From positions 102,045 through 166,044 of the forward strand of contig JAUXYJ010000042.1 in assembly GCA_030694465.1 (NCBI GenBank): a stretch of DNA of 64,000 nucleotides, written 5' to 3'. The stretch is from Deltaproteobacteria bacterium. GTDB taxonomy: Bacteria > Myxococcota_A > Polyangia > Polyangiales > Ga0077539. Under the pieces are notes generated by a model that was not told the DNA's origin, did no database searches, and saw only the letters and a list, made by a program, of their open reading frames with translations. The position numbers and the translations under genes were made by a program. Positions 1 through 8,026 of this stretch are shown one piece after another (position 1 is the stretch's first letter; each line of letters begins with the position of its first letter).

Positions 1-7
1 CCATGTT

Positions 8-718
8 TTGCCATGGCTTACTGCGTTTGCGCTGGCGTTGAGCGCGCTGATGCTCGCGGGCTGCCCCGGCGTTGAGTATCCCAACTGCCGCAATGACCGT
101 GACTGCACCGCGCGCCGCGAGGTGTGCGTCAACGCGCGCTGTCAACAGTGCAGAAACACAGCAGATTGCCCCGCCGAGCAGACCTGTCTGCGCAACCGGT
201 GTGTGCCTGGGCTCAACGCCTGCGAGGGGGACAACGACTGCCTCACGGGCCAGCGCTGCGAGAACAACCGCTGCGTTGCGCGGACCGAGTGCGACGCCAC
301 ACGCCAGTGTGACGGCGGCCGGAGCTGCGTCGAGGGGCGCTGCACCACGGCGACCGAGCCGCCCGATCCGGTGGATAACCAGGGGCGCATGTGCACGTTT
401 GACCCGATTTATTTTGGCTTCGACCGCGACGAGCTTGACCCCACGGCGCGCGCATCACTCACCCGCGCGGCCGAGTGTCTGGGTCGCGAGCGCAACACGC
501 GCTACGTGCTCATTGGCCGCACAGACCCGCGCGGGACGTCCGAGTACAACCTCGCCCTCGGTGAGCGCCGCGCGCGCACAGCCCAGCGGTATCTCACCGC
601 GCTCGGGGTGGCCGAGGCCCGCTTGGCCGTGTCGTCCGAGGGAATGGAAGGCGCCGTAGGCACCGACGAGACCACCTGGGCCCGCGACCGCCGTGCAGAC
701 TTTAGGCCCCGCGATTGA
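8..718 (+). CDS. OmpA/Pal-like C-terminal domain lipoprotein with Cys-rich N-terminal region (5' end probably outside window)
   Basis: A lipobox (LMLAGC) sits near the N-terminus, so the protein is likely a lipoprotein. Residues about 25-115 hold three cysteine-rich units of the form CxxDxDC...C...C, resembling small disulfide-rich repeats common in myxobacterial surface proteins. Residues about 128-236 match an OmpA/Pal peptidoglycan-binding domain (YFGFDRDELDP, then RTDPRGTSEYNLALGERRA). Such domains anchor the outer membrane to peptidoglycan. The only start inside the window is TTG at 8, and the resulting signal peptide lacks a positively charged n-region, so the true start probably lies just upstream of the window. 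It is followed closely by a CpoB-like gene, an arrangement reminiscent of pal-cpoB in Tol-Pal loci. Confidence 0.8.
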   Translation: MPWLTAFALALSALMLAGCPGVEYPNCRNDRDCTARREVCVNARCQQCRNTADCPAEQTCLRNRCVPGLNACEGDNDCLTGQRCENNRCVARTECDATRQCDGGRSCVEGRCTTATEPPDPVDNQGRMCTFDPIYFGFDRDELDPTARASLTRAAECLGRERNTRYVLIGRTDPRGTSEYNLALGERRARTAQRYLTALGVAEARLAVSSEGMEGAVGTDETTWARDRRADFRPRD

Positions 719-737
719 CCTCTCGTACCGTGAGTGT

Positions 738-1589
738 ATGGAGCCCCACACCATGAACGCATCGATCACGCAGCGCGGGCTCTCGCTCGTCGCTTGGATG
801 GCACTTGCAGCGACCGCGACCGGCTGTTTTGCGTCGACCAGCGCACACCAAGCGCTCGACCGCAGGGTGGGCGTGATCGAGGCCAACGAGCGCCAGCGCA
901 GGCCGCAAGTGCAAGAGCAAGAGCAGCGCGTCGCCACGCTCATTGAGAGCCTCGAGCGCGTGCGCAACCAGCTTGGGTCCGTCGCGGACACGGCCAACCG
1001 CATGGAGACGCTCGACCGGGACATTCGTACGCTGCGTGGTGAGGTCCAAGAGATCAGGCAGCTCATCGGTGACGCGGGCGAGGGCCGCACGCAGCTCAGC
1101 GGGCTCGTGTCGCGGATTGACGGCCGCGTGCTCGAGCTCGAGCGCCGCACGGGGATCGCGCCGGTGGTCGATCCGTCACAGATTCCGCAGGACAACGCTG
1201 CGTTGATTGCCCTGGCGAACCGCGCGTTTGATGCGAACGATTTGCCTCGTGTGCGTGCGCTCGCCAACGCGCTCTTGGGCCGCGCACCGCAAGACGCCAT
1301 GGCCGACGACGCGCGGTATTTGCTCGGTCGCGCGGCGATGAGCGAGAGTCGCTGGGCCTCGGCGATCCAAGAGTTTCGGCGTGTCGCGGCGGACTCTCCG
1401 CAGGGCGACCGGATCCCAGACTCGCTCGCGGACATGGCCGAGTGTTTTGTGCGTCTGGGCTGGTGCAACGAGGCGCAGCGCACCCTTCGGTTGCTCATTG
1501 AGCGCTACGCGAGCTCGCCGCGCACTGCGGCAGCGCGCACACGGACCGACGAGATCCGGCGGCTCCCGCGGGCGGCGTGCACGCAGTGA
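738..1589 (+). CDS. TPR lipoprotein, YbgF/CpoB-like
   Basis: The N-terminus (about residues 1-30) is a signal peptide ending in a lipobox-like ATATGC. Residues about 35-130 are rich in heptad-like Leu/Glu/Arg and likely form a coiled coil, as in the trimerisation region of YbgF/CpoB. Residues about 155-275 resemble TPR units (AFDANDLPRVRALANALL; DARYLLGRAAMSESRWASAI; AECFVRLGWCNEAQRTL). The family coordinates outer-membrane constriction with peptidoglycan synthesis; its place next to a Pal-like lipoprotein fits that role, but no other tol gene is visible. An open frame extends upstream to 693 inside the preceding gene; ATG at 738 (or 753) gives a proper signal peptide and avoids the overlap. 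Confidence 0.8.
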   Translation: MEPHTMNASITQRGLSLVAWMALAATATGCFASTSAHQALDRRVGVIEANERQRRPQVQEQEQRVATLIESLERVRNQLGSVADTANRMETLDRDIRTLRGEVQEIRQLIGDAGEGRTQLSGLVSRIDGRVLELERRTGIAPVVDPSQIPQDNAALIALANRAFDANDLPRVRALANALLGRAPQDAMADDARYLLGRAAMSESRWASAIQEFRRVAADSPQGDRIPDSLADMAECFVRLGWCNEAQRTLRLLIERYASSPRTAAARTRTDEIRRLPRAACTQ

Positions 1590-2905
1590 GCGTGGGCAGC
1601 GAGCGCGAGGACTCTGGCGCGCTTGTGATCCCGGGGGTCACGCTGGGTGAGCGCATGGGAGAGGGCTCGCTGGCCGAGGTGTTTCGCGCGACGCAGCACA
1701 CGCTCTCGCGCGCGGTGGCGGTGAAGGTCTTGCGCTCGTCCATCGCGTCGAGCTCGCAGCTGGGCAAACGCTTTGAGCGCGAGGGCAAGATCTTGTCCAA
1801 GTTGGCGCACCAGAACGTCCCGCACATCTACGACGCGGGCGAGTCGCAGGGGCGGCCGTTTGTGGTCCTTGAGCTCATTGAGGGCTCTTCGCTGCGCGCG
1901 CTCCTCGATGAAAAAATCGTGCTCTCGGTCGAGACCGCCGTGGGCATCGCGCACGAGCTCGCCCTAGCGCTCGCGCACGTCCATGCGCACACGCTCGTGC
2001 ACCGCGATGTCAAGCCCTCCAACGTGCTGCTCTCTCGCACGGGGGACGTGAAGCTCACGGACTTTGGCCTCGCCCGCGAGCTCGACGAGCCCTCGGATGG
2101 CCTGGGCGTGGTCGGGACACCCGCGTACATGAGCCCCGAGCAAGTGTTGGGTGATCGCGTGGATTTTCGCAGCGATTTGTTCTCACTTGGGACCGTGCTC
2201 TACGAGCTGTTGACCGGCCGGCGGCCCTTCGAAGAAGAGACCGCGCGCACGGTGATGCAGAAGATCCGGCTCGATCGCTATACGGCGCCCAGCGCGCTGC
2301 GCAAGGGCGTGGGCGCGTCGCTTGAGCGCATCGTGGCGAGGTGTCTTGAGAAGCACCCACAGCACAGGTACCCCAGCGCCGACGAGCTCGCGCAGGACCT
2401 GGGCGACTGGCTCGCGTCACGCAAGGCGCAGCCCACGCGGGTGAGCGTGCTTGAGCTCTTGGCCAAGGCGCGGCACCTGAGCGCCGCAGAGCTCCGCTCG
2501 GCCCTGGCGACTACGACACGGGCGGCGTCGGTGCGCAGACCCTGGCCTCCGTTGCCCTGGCTCTGGGCCGCGCAGATCGCGCTCTGTGCGGTGCTCGTGG
2601 GCGTCGTGGGCTCGGCCGAACTTACCCGTGAGCGGGGCGGCGACGGAGGGCGCGCTGCCACCGGTCCGCGAGCTCCGGGGACGGCGGATGTGGGGCGGCT
2701 GCGTGTGGTCGCGCGGCCCTGGGCGACGGTGTCCATTGACGGCGTGACCGTGGACACGACGCCCACGGTGGAGGCGTATCGGTTGCTTCCGGGGCTGCAT
2801 TATGTGCGGTTTAGCCACCCGACCTTGGGCCTAGCCGACCGGGTGGTGCGCATCGAGCGGGGGGCCACGGTGTGGCTCGAAGTCGACCTCGGAGGTGCAC
2901 CGTGA
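1586..2905 (+). CDS. Ser/Thr protein kinase with transmembrane helix and C-terminal PEGA domain
   Basis: The kinase domain occupies about residues 15-275 with a glycine-rich loop (GERMGEGSLAEVF), catalytic Lys (VAVKVL), HRDVKPSN loop, DFG (TDFGLA) and activation-segment GTPAYMSPEQ, so all core catalytic residues are present. A single hydrophobic helix follows at about 325-345, and a PEGA-type beta domain ends the protein (WATVSIDGVTVDTTP...GLHYVRF). This is the usual layout of Hanks-type receptor kinases with an extracytoplasmic C-terminal domain. GTG at 1586 overlaps the previous stop as GTGA, suggesting translational coupling; an upstream in-frame GTG at 1577 is the alternative. Substrates cannot be told from the sequence, but the operon partners suggest envelope stress or cell-wall control. 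Confidence 0.9.
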   Translation: MSVGSEREDSGALVIPGVTLGERMGEGSLAEVFRATQHTLSRAVAVKVLRSSIASSSQLGKRFEREGKILSKLAHQNVPHIYDAGESQGRPFVVLELIEGSSLRALLDEKIVLSVETAVGIAHELALALAHVHAHTLVHRDVKPSNVLLSRTGDVKLTDFGLARELDEPSDGLGVVGTPAYMSPEQVLGDRVDFRSDLFSLGTVLYELLTGRRPFEEETARTVMQKIRLDRYTAPSALRKGVGASLERIVARCLEKHPQHRYPSADELAQDLGDWLASRKAQPTRVSVLELLAKARHLSAAELRSALATTTRAASVRRPWPPLPWLWAAQIALCAVLVGVVGSAELTRERGGDGGRAATGPRAPGTADVGRLRVVARPWATVSIDGVTVDTTPTVEAYRLLPGLHYVRFSHPTLGLADRVVRIERGATVWLEVDLGGAP

Positions 2906-3852
2906 GGGCGCCCGTGGTGGGTCTGTGCTTGGCTGCGCTCTCGGTGCTGTGGGGAGGGGCTGCGCGTGCGGATGTGATCCATCCGGTGCGCTCAGGGGAC
3001 ACGCTCGCGGCGATCGCGCAGAGGTACTACGGAGACCCCTCGCGCGAGGTGATCTTGGTCGCGGCCAACGTGCTGCACCTGCAGTCGTCGGTGGGGATCT
3101 TGCCTGGGACTTCGCTGGTTGTTCCGTCGGTGAGCTATTACCGAACGCGCGAGCGAGACACCTGGGAGCGCATCGCGCAGCGTGAGTTTGGCACCGCGGC
3201 CCGTGGCGCGTACCTCGCCGAGGTCAACCGCGGGCAATTGCACGTGGCCCCGTCGCCGGGTGCGGTCGTGCGCGTGCCCTATCTCTTGCGCTACGTGGTG
3301 GCCGAAGACGGCGAGGCGCTCTTTGAGATCGCGCGGCGGTTCTACGGAGACCGCGCCCAAGCGCGCTTTGTGACCGAGTTTAACCGGCTCACGTCCATGC
3401 GATTGACCCGCGGGCAGGTAGTTCTTTTGCCCATGCCTGACCTGCTCTTGCGCGAAGAGCCCACCTGCGAGGGCGGCCCCTCGCTCGCCCAGCGCGCGCA
3501 GAGCCAGCGCGAGGTGCAGACCCGCATGGCCACGCTCGCCTCGATGACCGAGCATGGGCAGTCCATCGAGGCCCTCGCCCTGGGTGCACGTTTGCTGGGC
3601 GGAGCTGAGCTCTCGGCCCGGCAGCGCGCGCAATTGCACCGCACGATGGCGCACGCGTACTGTGCGCTCGACCGGGTCGACCTCGCGGCCGAGTCGCTGC
3701 GGGCCGCGATCGAGGCGCAGCCAGACCTTGCCCTGGACGAGCAGCGCGACCCACCGAGGATGCTCGACGCGCTGGCGATCGCGCGGGGTCAGTATGCGCA
3801 GCGTGCGTTTAGCGCGGCGCCACCGACCGCGCGCCCTGACGAAGCGCGCTGA
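2902..3852 (+). CDS. Secreted LysM-repeat protein with TPR-like C-terminus
   Basis: GTG at 2902 overlaps the kinase stop as GTGA and is preceded by GGAGG at 2891-2895, which fixes this start rather than the upstream in-frame one at 2872. Residues 1-24 are a signal peptide (ending GGAARA). Three LysM-like modules follow: about 26-73 (VRSGDTLAAIAQRYYGD), about 76-122 (RERDTWERIAQREFG) and about 126-175 (VAEDGEALFEIARRFYGD). LysM binds GlcNAc-containing glycans such as peptidoglycan. The C-terminal 120 residues look helical and TPR-like. As the last gene of an operon with a Pal-like protein and a PEGA kinase, it probably acts at the cell wall. No hydrolase domain is visible, so it is more likely a binding or sensory subunit. 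Confidence 0.85.
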   Translation: MRAPVVGLCLAALSVLWGGAARADVIHPVRSGDTLAAIAQRYYGDPSREVILVAANVLHLQSSVGILPGTSLVVPSVSYYRTRERDTWERIAQREFGTAARGAYLAEVNRGQLHVAPSPGAVVRVPYLLRYVVAEDGEALFEIARRFYGDRAQARFVTEFNRLTSMRLTRGQVVLLPMPDLLLREEPTCEGGPSLAQRAQSQREVQTRMATLASMTEHGQSIEALALGARLLGGAELSARQRAQLHRTMAHAYCALDRVDLAAESLRAAIEAQPDLALDEQRDPPRMLDALAIARGQYAQRAFSAAPPTARPDEAR

Positions 3853-3862
3853 GGGGCTTGGC

Positions 3863-4321
3863 TCAGCCCTTGGCGGGCGTCCCTCCGGTCACGACGCGCT
3901 TGCCTGCGCGGGCCCAGCCGATGATCCCAGCGGGCAACACATAAACACGAGTCCATCCGAGCGCGACAGCCTGCCGCGCGGCCGTATGGCACGCGTGTCA
4001 CCGCTCGTTGTAGCAATAGAAGACCAGCGGTGTGCTGTGATCCGCGGGGAGGTTTTGTGCGGTCAATCGATCGTGGCCGACGTGTCGCGCGCCGGGGATG
4101 TGACCTTCTTCATAGCGCTCGCGGCCGTTGGCATCAAAGATCGCGACAGTCTCGTGGCGCTCGATCATCGCCGAGAGAGCGTCGACGGTGAGCTCGGGCA
4201 TGGCTTGCTCGGCGGCGGTGCCCGACGTGGGCGTGGCGGCGTCGGACTTGCGAGAGCATGCCGCGCTGAGGGCGAGGACGCTCATGGCGGCGGCGATCCA
4301 GGGGGTAGGGGCGTGTTTCAT
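3863..4321 (-). CDS. Rhodanese-domain lipoprotein, candidate selenoprotein (in-frame TGA read as Sec108)
   Basis: From ATG at 4321 the product starts with a lipoprotein signal (MKHAPTPWIAAAMSVLALSAAC, lipobox LSAAC at Cys22). A rhodanese domain follows: LTVDALSAMIERHE, FDANGRERYEEGHIPGARH, then LVFYCYNER. The frame then meets TGA at 3998-4000 and continues open for 44 codons (HACHTAARQAVALGW, RVYVLPAGIIGWARAGK) to a second TGA at 3863-3865. Those 44 residues are the expected C-terminal part of the same domain. As I recall, rhodaneses of this type have a second Cys five residues after the catalytic Cys (YCxxxxC), exactly where the TGA falls, so Sec would replace that Cys. A SECIS-like hairpin follows. 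The gene is convergent with the LysM gene, with a 10-base gap. The alternative is a nonsense mutation of a Cys codon. Confidence 0.65.
3961..4000 (-). promoter_or_regulatory. Candidate bacterial SECIS element downstream of in-frame TGA
   Basis: Read on the minus strand, the TGA at 4000-3998 is followed 18 bases later by an 8-bp stem, GCGCGGCA paired with TGTCGCGC (one G-U wobble), closing a 3-base loop GGC (hairpin at 3979-3961). The apical loop begins 26 bases after the TGA and its first base is G. Both features agree with the general rule for bacterial SECIS elements (G in the first two loop positions, loop about 16-37 bases from the UGA). The loop context GCAGGCUGU also resembles the loop side of the E. 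coli fdhF element. The bases also encode conserved rhodanese residues. Confidence 0.55.
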
Positions 4322-4461
4322 GCGGAGAGCTGGGTCCTTTGGGAAGGGTGTGGGTTGAAGGCGGCAGCATGACACGGTGCGCGGGCGAATCCAGCCGGGA
4401 GCGGGGCGCGCGGCAGCGCGGGTGGGGGCCGCGCTGCGCGGTCGCTGCGCACAATCTGCGA

Positions 4462-4668
4462 TCAGACCCCACGGATGCCTGCTCGGTCTCTGCGGGAGCT
4501 CTCGGGTCTCATTTCGCATCTTAGGCCCAGATTTCCCTCGCAGAGTCCATGGTCCTCTGATGCGCTAGCCCTGGGGTGCTGATCTGAGCGCACGCTAGCT
4601 GTGATGTCCATCGGTGAGCAGATTCCCAGTGCACACGCCACAGTCGCGAAGAGAACATCTGTCCTCAT
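4462..4668 (-). other. Small ORF sharing a tail motif with the M23-domain protein; possible remnant
   Basis: A 68-codon frame begins with a signal-peptide-like stretch (MRTDVLFATVACALGICS) and continues PMDITAS...SDQHP. The same words, SPMDITAS...LDQHP, occur at the extreme C-terminus of the large protein encoded at 5097-7547, and the DNA is similar there too (GATGGACATCAC; GATCAGCACCC). No convincing ribosome binding site precedes it. It may be the decayed end of a duplicated copy, or a short real gene with a related tail. Apart from this frame, the interval 4322-4701 shows nothing recognisable; it should hold the promoter of the rhodanese gene. Confidence 0.3.
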
Positions 4669-4701
4669 CTTATCGAATGGCCCCGCGCAGTGCTCCCTTT
4701 G

Positions 4702-5061
4702 CTAGACCCCAACCCACGGACGAGGCGAGCAAATCAGTAAGATGCTATGCGTACTGGGATCGCTCATACCCCCATCCGCAGAACAAGTTACCGGGTTGGG
4801 TCGTGTGACACAGTAATTCGGGACATACTCACAGCGACGTGCCCAACCCCGGCAGAAGATTGTGCAGATGCGTTCGTCTTCAACCACGCCTCCAGATGCA
4901 CCAAAGGTGGCCTCGACTGCAGCCAACTGCCTGCTCTGTTGTAGATAGACACTGTAATAAGAGTTGGACGATACACAGATCCCCCTCGGATCGCGTACGT
5001 CACAACAGCAAGTCATAAAGACAGCCACAACAACTGCGCAGAAAATTCGTAGCCTCTCCAT
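4702..5061 (-). CDS. Small Cys-rich putative lipoprotein, unknown function
   Basis: The 119-residue product opens with a signal sequence (MERLRIFCAVVVAVFMTCCC) whose cysteines could serve as a lipoprotein attachment site. It holds further cysteines in the middle (CTIFCRGWARRCEYVPNYC), suggesting disulfides outside the cytoplasm. AAAGAGG lies 6 bases before the ATG, which supports the start. It is the last clear gene of the minus-strand cassette and sits 35 bases after the M23-domain gene. By position it could be an accessory or immunity-type partner of that protein, but this is only an inference. I do not recognise a family. Confidence 0.55.
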   Translation of the reverse strand: MERLRIFCAVVVAVFMTCCCDVRDPRGICVSSNSYYSVYLQQSRQLAAVEATFGASGGVVEDERICTIFCRGWARRCEYVPNYCVTRPNPVTCSADGGMSDPSTHSILLICSPRPWVGV

Positions 5062-5096
5062 CGTATACCTCTTTCATCACTCGTTGCCGATAACGC

Positions 5097-7547
5097 CTAT
5101 CGCGGAAACCGAAGGATTGGTAAGGTGAACTCGTTGGTCGAAGAGACACACTTGCCAGGGTGCTGATCTAAGAGTTCTTGAGGGAGCCCGGAAGCGGTGA
5201 TGTCCATCGGCGAGGGTCTGATGGAGAACCCCAGCGGATCCGCAGGGCGATTGTTCGAGGGACGAACCAGAAAAAGGTCGTGCAATTCGAAGTGAAGATG
5301 AGGCACCGCAGAGCGGCCTGTATTGCCCATTTGTCCGATAGGGTTGCCCTGGCGAATCATCTGAAAGAGACTCACGAATCCCCCAGGTTGCATGTGCAAG
5401 TACCTAGAAGAATAGCGACCGAAATTTGGGATGTATGGGAGTCTCGTAGACGCCGGTTGCGTCGAGACTGTGGGAGAGTCCGATGAGCGCGGTTCCTCTT
5501 CCGAAATTCCAAACGAAGTGCGACGACCTAGGACGCCCACTCCTGTGGCGTCTCCCAACTCCGGGCGCACCGCCACGGGACGTCTCGGGCGCGAACCAAC
5601 GATGTCCGAGGCAAGAGAGCTGACGGGCGGCAGCTCACGCTGAGGACCCGTTCGAATGACTGCCTGCGCGATGTTCGCAGGCGGATTTCGGAAAAATTGT
5701 TCTAGAGGAGTCCCTGCACCCTGTCCGCGGAAGAGAGAATCAAGAACATAAAACTGGTCTCGCGAGACGTGTGTGAGCTCCGTCCAATTGGGATTCGTTG
5801 AGTTGCGGCGCTCGATGAATCCGCCGGCTGTGATGATCCCATCAGCGACTGCCAAGACGCGCTCATTCTCGGCCGAATCGACGAACGGGAGTCCTGGCAC
5901 GTTGCGTGTGAAGTCGATTGCAAATGTGGCATCGACACCGTTTTCGAATGCAGTGTGACCCCCTCCGCCATAGTAGAATCCCCGCACGCCGAAACCGCAC
6001 GGACTGAGTGCAGAAACAGGCACCAGGGCGAGCCAGCCAAACACGGTTGTGCCGAGCAAGAGTCCTAAGATAACATTGAGGTTAGTATTCTCACCCATGC
6101 CCAGCACTACGAACCCATAGATGGCCAACGCGATGGCTTCAGCGATGGCATGCCCTAATCCGATCAAATAGAGCACAGCCCCAGCCAGCGACGGACTCAA
6201 AGCTGTCAACAGTGGCCACCAGGCAAGGGCGCCTAATGCAAACGCCGTCGCTGAGACAGCCACAAACTCAACGAACCCACCTGCAGCAAAGTTCTGCGTG
6301 CCCGCGGGCCAGGGCGACTTGATTTGGATCTCGGGTGGTTGATTGCCGTACTTGGGATGAGTGGGCAGTTGGTCTTCGAAGACTCGACTCATTCCATGGG
6401 TGGCAGACGCGACAGAGACTCCTGCCCACAACCAGCCACTAGCGGTCTGTTCGAGAAGCAAGAACGCAACGCCGTTGAGTACTTTTCCGCTCCACCCGAA
6501 GGTCTCGATCGCCTGCTTGTTGCCGCATTGCCCACAGCCAGAGTCTCGAAAAGAGATCCCTGGCGAATCAATCACATCAGCGATGACCTTCTCTACAATC
6601 GCATGGCTCGCGATCAGGGTGGCGTCGCAAGCAGCAGAGCCAAGATAGAACCCGGAGCTTGGCGCCAACTTACGAAGCTGTTTAGCGTCCTTCGTTAAGA
6701 TGGCCTGCTGCAGACTCATCGCTAGGTCAGTGGCGCTGTTGAAGAGCATTTGAGACTCGGTCTGGGTCAACCGAGCGATCGCGCGTCGTGACTGTTGGAC
6801 CCAGTTGACCGACGGGAGGGGACGTGCATCCGTCGCCGTAATCGACCGCGCATAGGCCACCAGGGCCCCCGCGTTGTCCTGCAAAGCCTCGTAGAGAGCA
6901 CCGATCTCAAACCAAATAAACGACAGCGCAGTATCCGGTTTGGGTGTCCTGGTGACGGCAACGAGTGACTCAATCGCACGGTCTAGACGACCGAGCGACG
7001 ACCAACAATTCGCCATGTACTCGAGCGCTCTCGGGACAATCGGATGACCCAGAAAACCAGCATCTCCTGAGTTGGCTACCAAGTCGGCATACACTTCGAG
7101 TGCGGATGTGTGGTGACCGTCCAAGCGAAAGTTATCGCCAATCCAAAGTTGCAGAATCGCCCCGAGGTTTGTCCCGCGGTGTTTTGCCGCTGCGGCCCGC
7201 AAGCTGTCATTCGCGAGCGACGCGCGCCCACTTAGACGAGCGAGGGTGAGGAGTTCAGAACAATCTGCCCAAGTTTGGACCGGATCGTTGGAGTTGTCGC
7301 TCGAGGCGGGATCGTCCGCTACGCGATCGCCAGTGGGACTGTCTACAACGCAGGTCCTGCATCCACCGGCACACTTGGGCGCAGTCACGAATGACCAAAT
7401 GGGACGGATATGCGGGTCGGTTGAGTTGACGCGGCGAATCCGAGGATCAGGATCGGCAACCAGAGACCGTACCCTCTTATCATGAGATTCGTGAGGACTA
7501 GGGCAACGAATGCCAAGACATCGCAATGACTGCGTGGCGCTGTTCAT
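5097..7547 (-). CDS. Large TPR - multi-transmembrane - M23-like metallopeptidase protein
   Basis: ATG at 7547 overlaps the upstream stop as ATGA; an in-frame start at 7694 would run 150 bases into that gene. The 816-residue product has a Cys-containing N-terminus without a clear signal peptide, a TPR-like helical region at about 155-250 (CWSSLGRLDRAIESL; ALYEALQDNAGALVAYARS), three to four hydrophobic segments at about 420-515, and a C-terminal M23/LytM-like domain. The zinc-ligand pattern is visible: GGGGHTAFENG...FAIDF at about 530, AVADGIITAGG, RYLHMQPGG, and GNTGRSAVPHLHFEL at about 745. M23 enzymes cut peptidoglycan cross-bridges. Placing a peptidase behind several membrane helices, next to a DcrB-like gene, resembles toxin-chaperone pairs, though no PAAR or secretion domain is seen. 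Confidence 0.7.
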   Translation of the reverse strand: MNSATQSLRCLGIRCPSPHESHDKRVRSLVADPDPRIRRVNSTDPHIRPIWSFVTAPKCAGGCRTCVVDSPTGDRVADDPASSDNSNDPVQTWADCSELLTLARLSGRASLANDSLRAAAAKHRGTNLGAILQLWIGDNFRLDGHHTSALEVYADLVANSGDAGFLGHPIVPRALEYMANCWSSLGRLDRAIESLVAVTRTPKPDTALSFIWFEIGALYEALQDNAGALVAYARSITATDARPLPSVNWVQQSRRAIARLTQTESQMLFNSATDLAMSLQQAILTKDAKQLRKLAPSSGFYLGSAACDATLIASHAIVEKVIADVIDSPGISFRDSGCGQCGNKQAIETFGWSGKVLNGVAFLLLEQTASGWLWAGVSVASATHGMSRVFEDQLPTHPKYGNQPPEIQIKSPWPAGTQNFAAGGFVEFVAVSATAFALGALAWWPLLTALSPSLAGAVLYLIGLGHAIAEAIALAIYGFVVLGMGENTNLNVILGLLLGTTVFGWLALVPVSALSPCGFGVRGFYYGGGGHTAFENGVDATFAIDFTRNVPGLPFVDSAENERVLAVADGIITAGGFIERRNSTNPNWTELTHVSRDQFYVLDSLFRGQGAGTPLEQFFRNPPANIAQAVIRTGPQRELPPVSSLASDIVGSRPRRPVAVRPELGDATGVGVLGRRTSFGISEEEPRSSDSPTVSTQPASTRLPYIPNFGRYSSRYLHMQPGGFVSLFQMIRQGNPIGQMGNTGRSAVPHLHFELHDLFLVRPSNNRPADPLGFSIRPSPMDITASGLPQELLDQHPGKCVSSTNEFTLPILRFPR

Positions 7548-8026
7548 CGTGTCTGCTCCGATCCCGTCGTAGCCTTGCTGGGCAGCTGAATGCTCGTCAG
7601 AACACTCCGAAACAACTCGCGCATCGCAGAGGACAGAGGGTGAATCGTCGTGAGTGTTGCTAAGAAGCCGTCGTTTGCCACGACAAAGACACACTGCAAC
7701 TGTTCGAACTGAAGCGTTGGACCTGACTTAAGCACAATGCTCCGGAGGATGGCAGGGCTTCCCGCGATCGTCAGCGTCGAAGGGCTCTCACCGAGCTGCA
7801 CTGGCTGCGAAAACAGGGACTGCGCTGCGGCTGTCGCTGAGCTGATCCCTGGGGCTGCCTTGATGATGGCAAGAGCCGAATGAAAGGGCATTCCTGGCGC
7901 GAGCTCAGCGGCTGCGGTTGGATCAATGAACGAAAAAAGTGACCTATCAACCCAGGTCTTTGGTAGCTTCACCTCAAACGAGCCTAGCGCTGAGGATTGC
8001 ACCCATGTCGTACTTACATCGATCAT
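7544..8026 (-). CDS. DcrB/Eag-like (DUF1795-type) protein
   Basis: ATG at 8026 overlaps the preceding stop as ATGA and has GGAG 6 bases upstream. The 160-residue product matches the DcrB/DUF1795 pattern: an early FEVKLPKTWVDRS (compare F-x-LP-x-x-W-x-D-x-S/T), alternating beta strands, a mid LGESPSTLTIAGSPAI, and a terminal helix with FRSVLTSIQLP. No signal peptide is apparent. Family members include Eag chaperones that bind transmembrane segments of type VI secretion effectors, and lipoproteins of uncertain role. Its immediate coupling to a multi-helix M23 protein fits a chaperone role, but assignment rests on motif pattern only. Confidence 0.55.
   Translation of the reverse strand: MIDVSTTWVQSSALGSFEVKLPKTWVDRSLFSFIDPTAAAELAPGMPFHSALAIIKAAPGISSATAAAQSLFSQPVQLGESPSTLTIAGSPAILRSIVLKSGPTLQFEQLQCVFVVANDGFLATLTTIHPLSSAMRELFRSVLTSIQLPSKATTGSEQTR

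Noticed and set aside
3998..4519. Rhodanese gene as a normal gene ending at the first TGA and starting at 4519
   Set aside because: The stop would cut the domain five codons after the catalytic Cys while the remaining domain is intact and in frame; the upstream start adds a non-signal leader before a clear lipoprotein signal at 4321.
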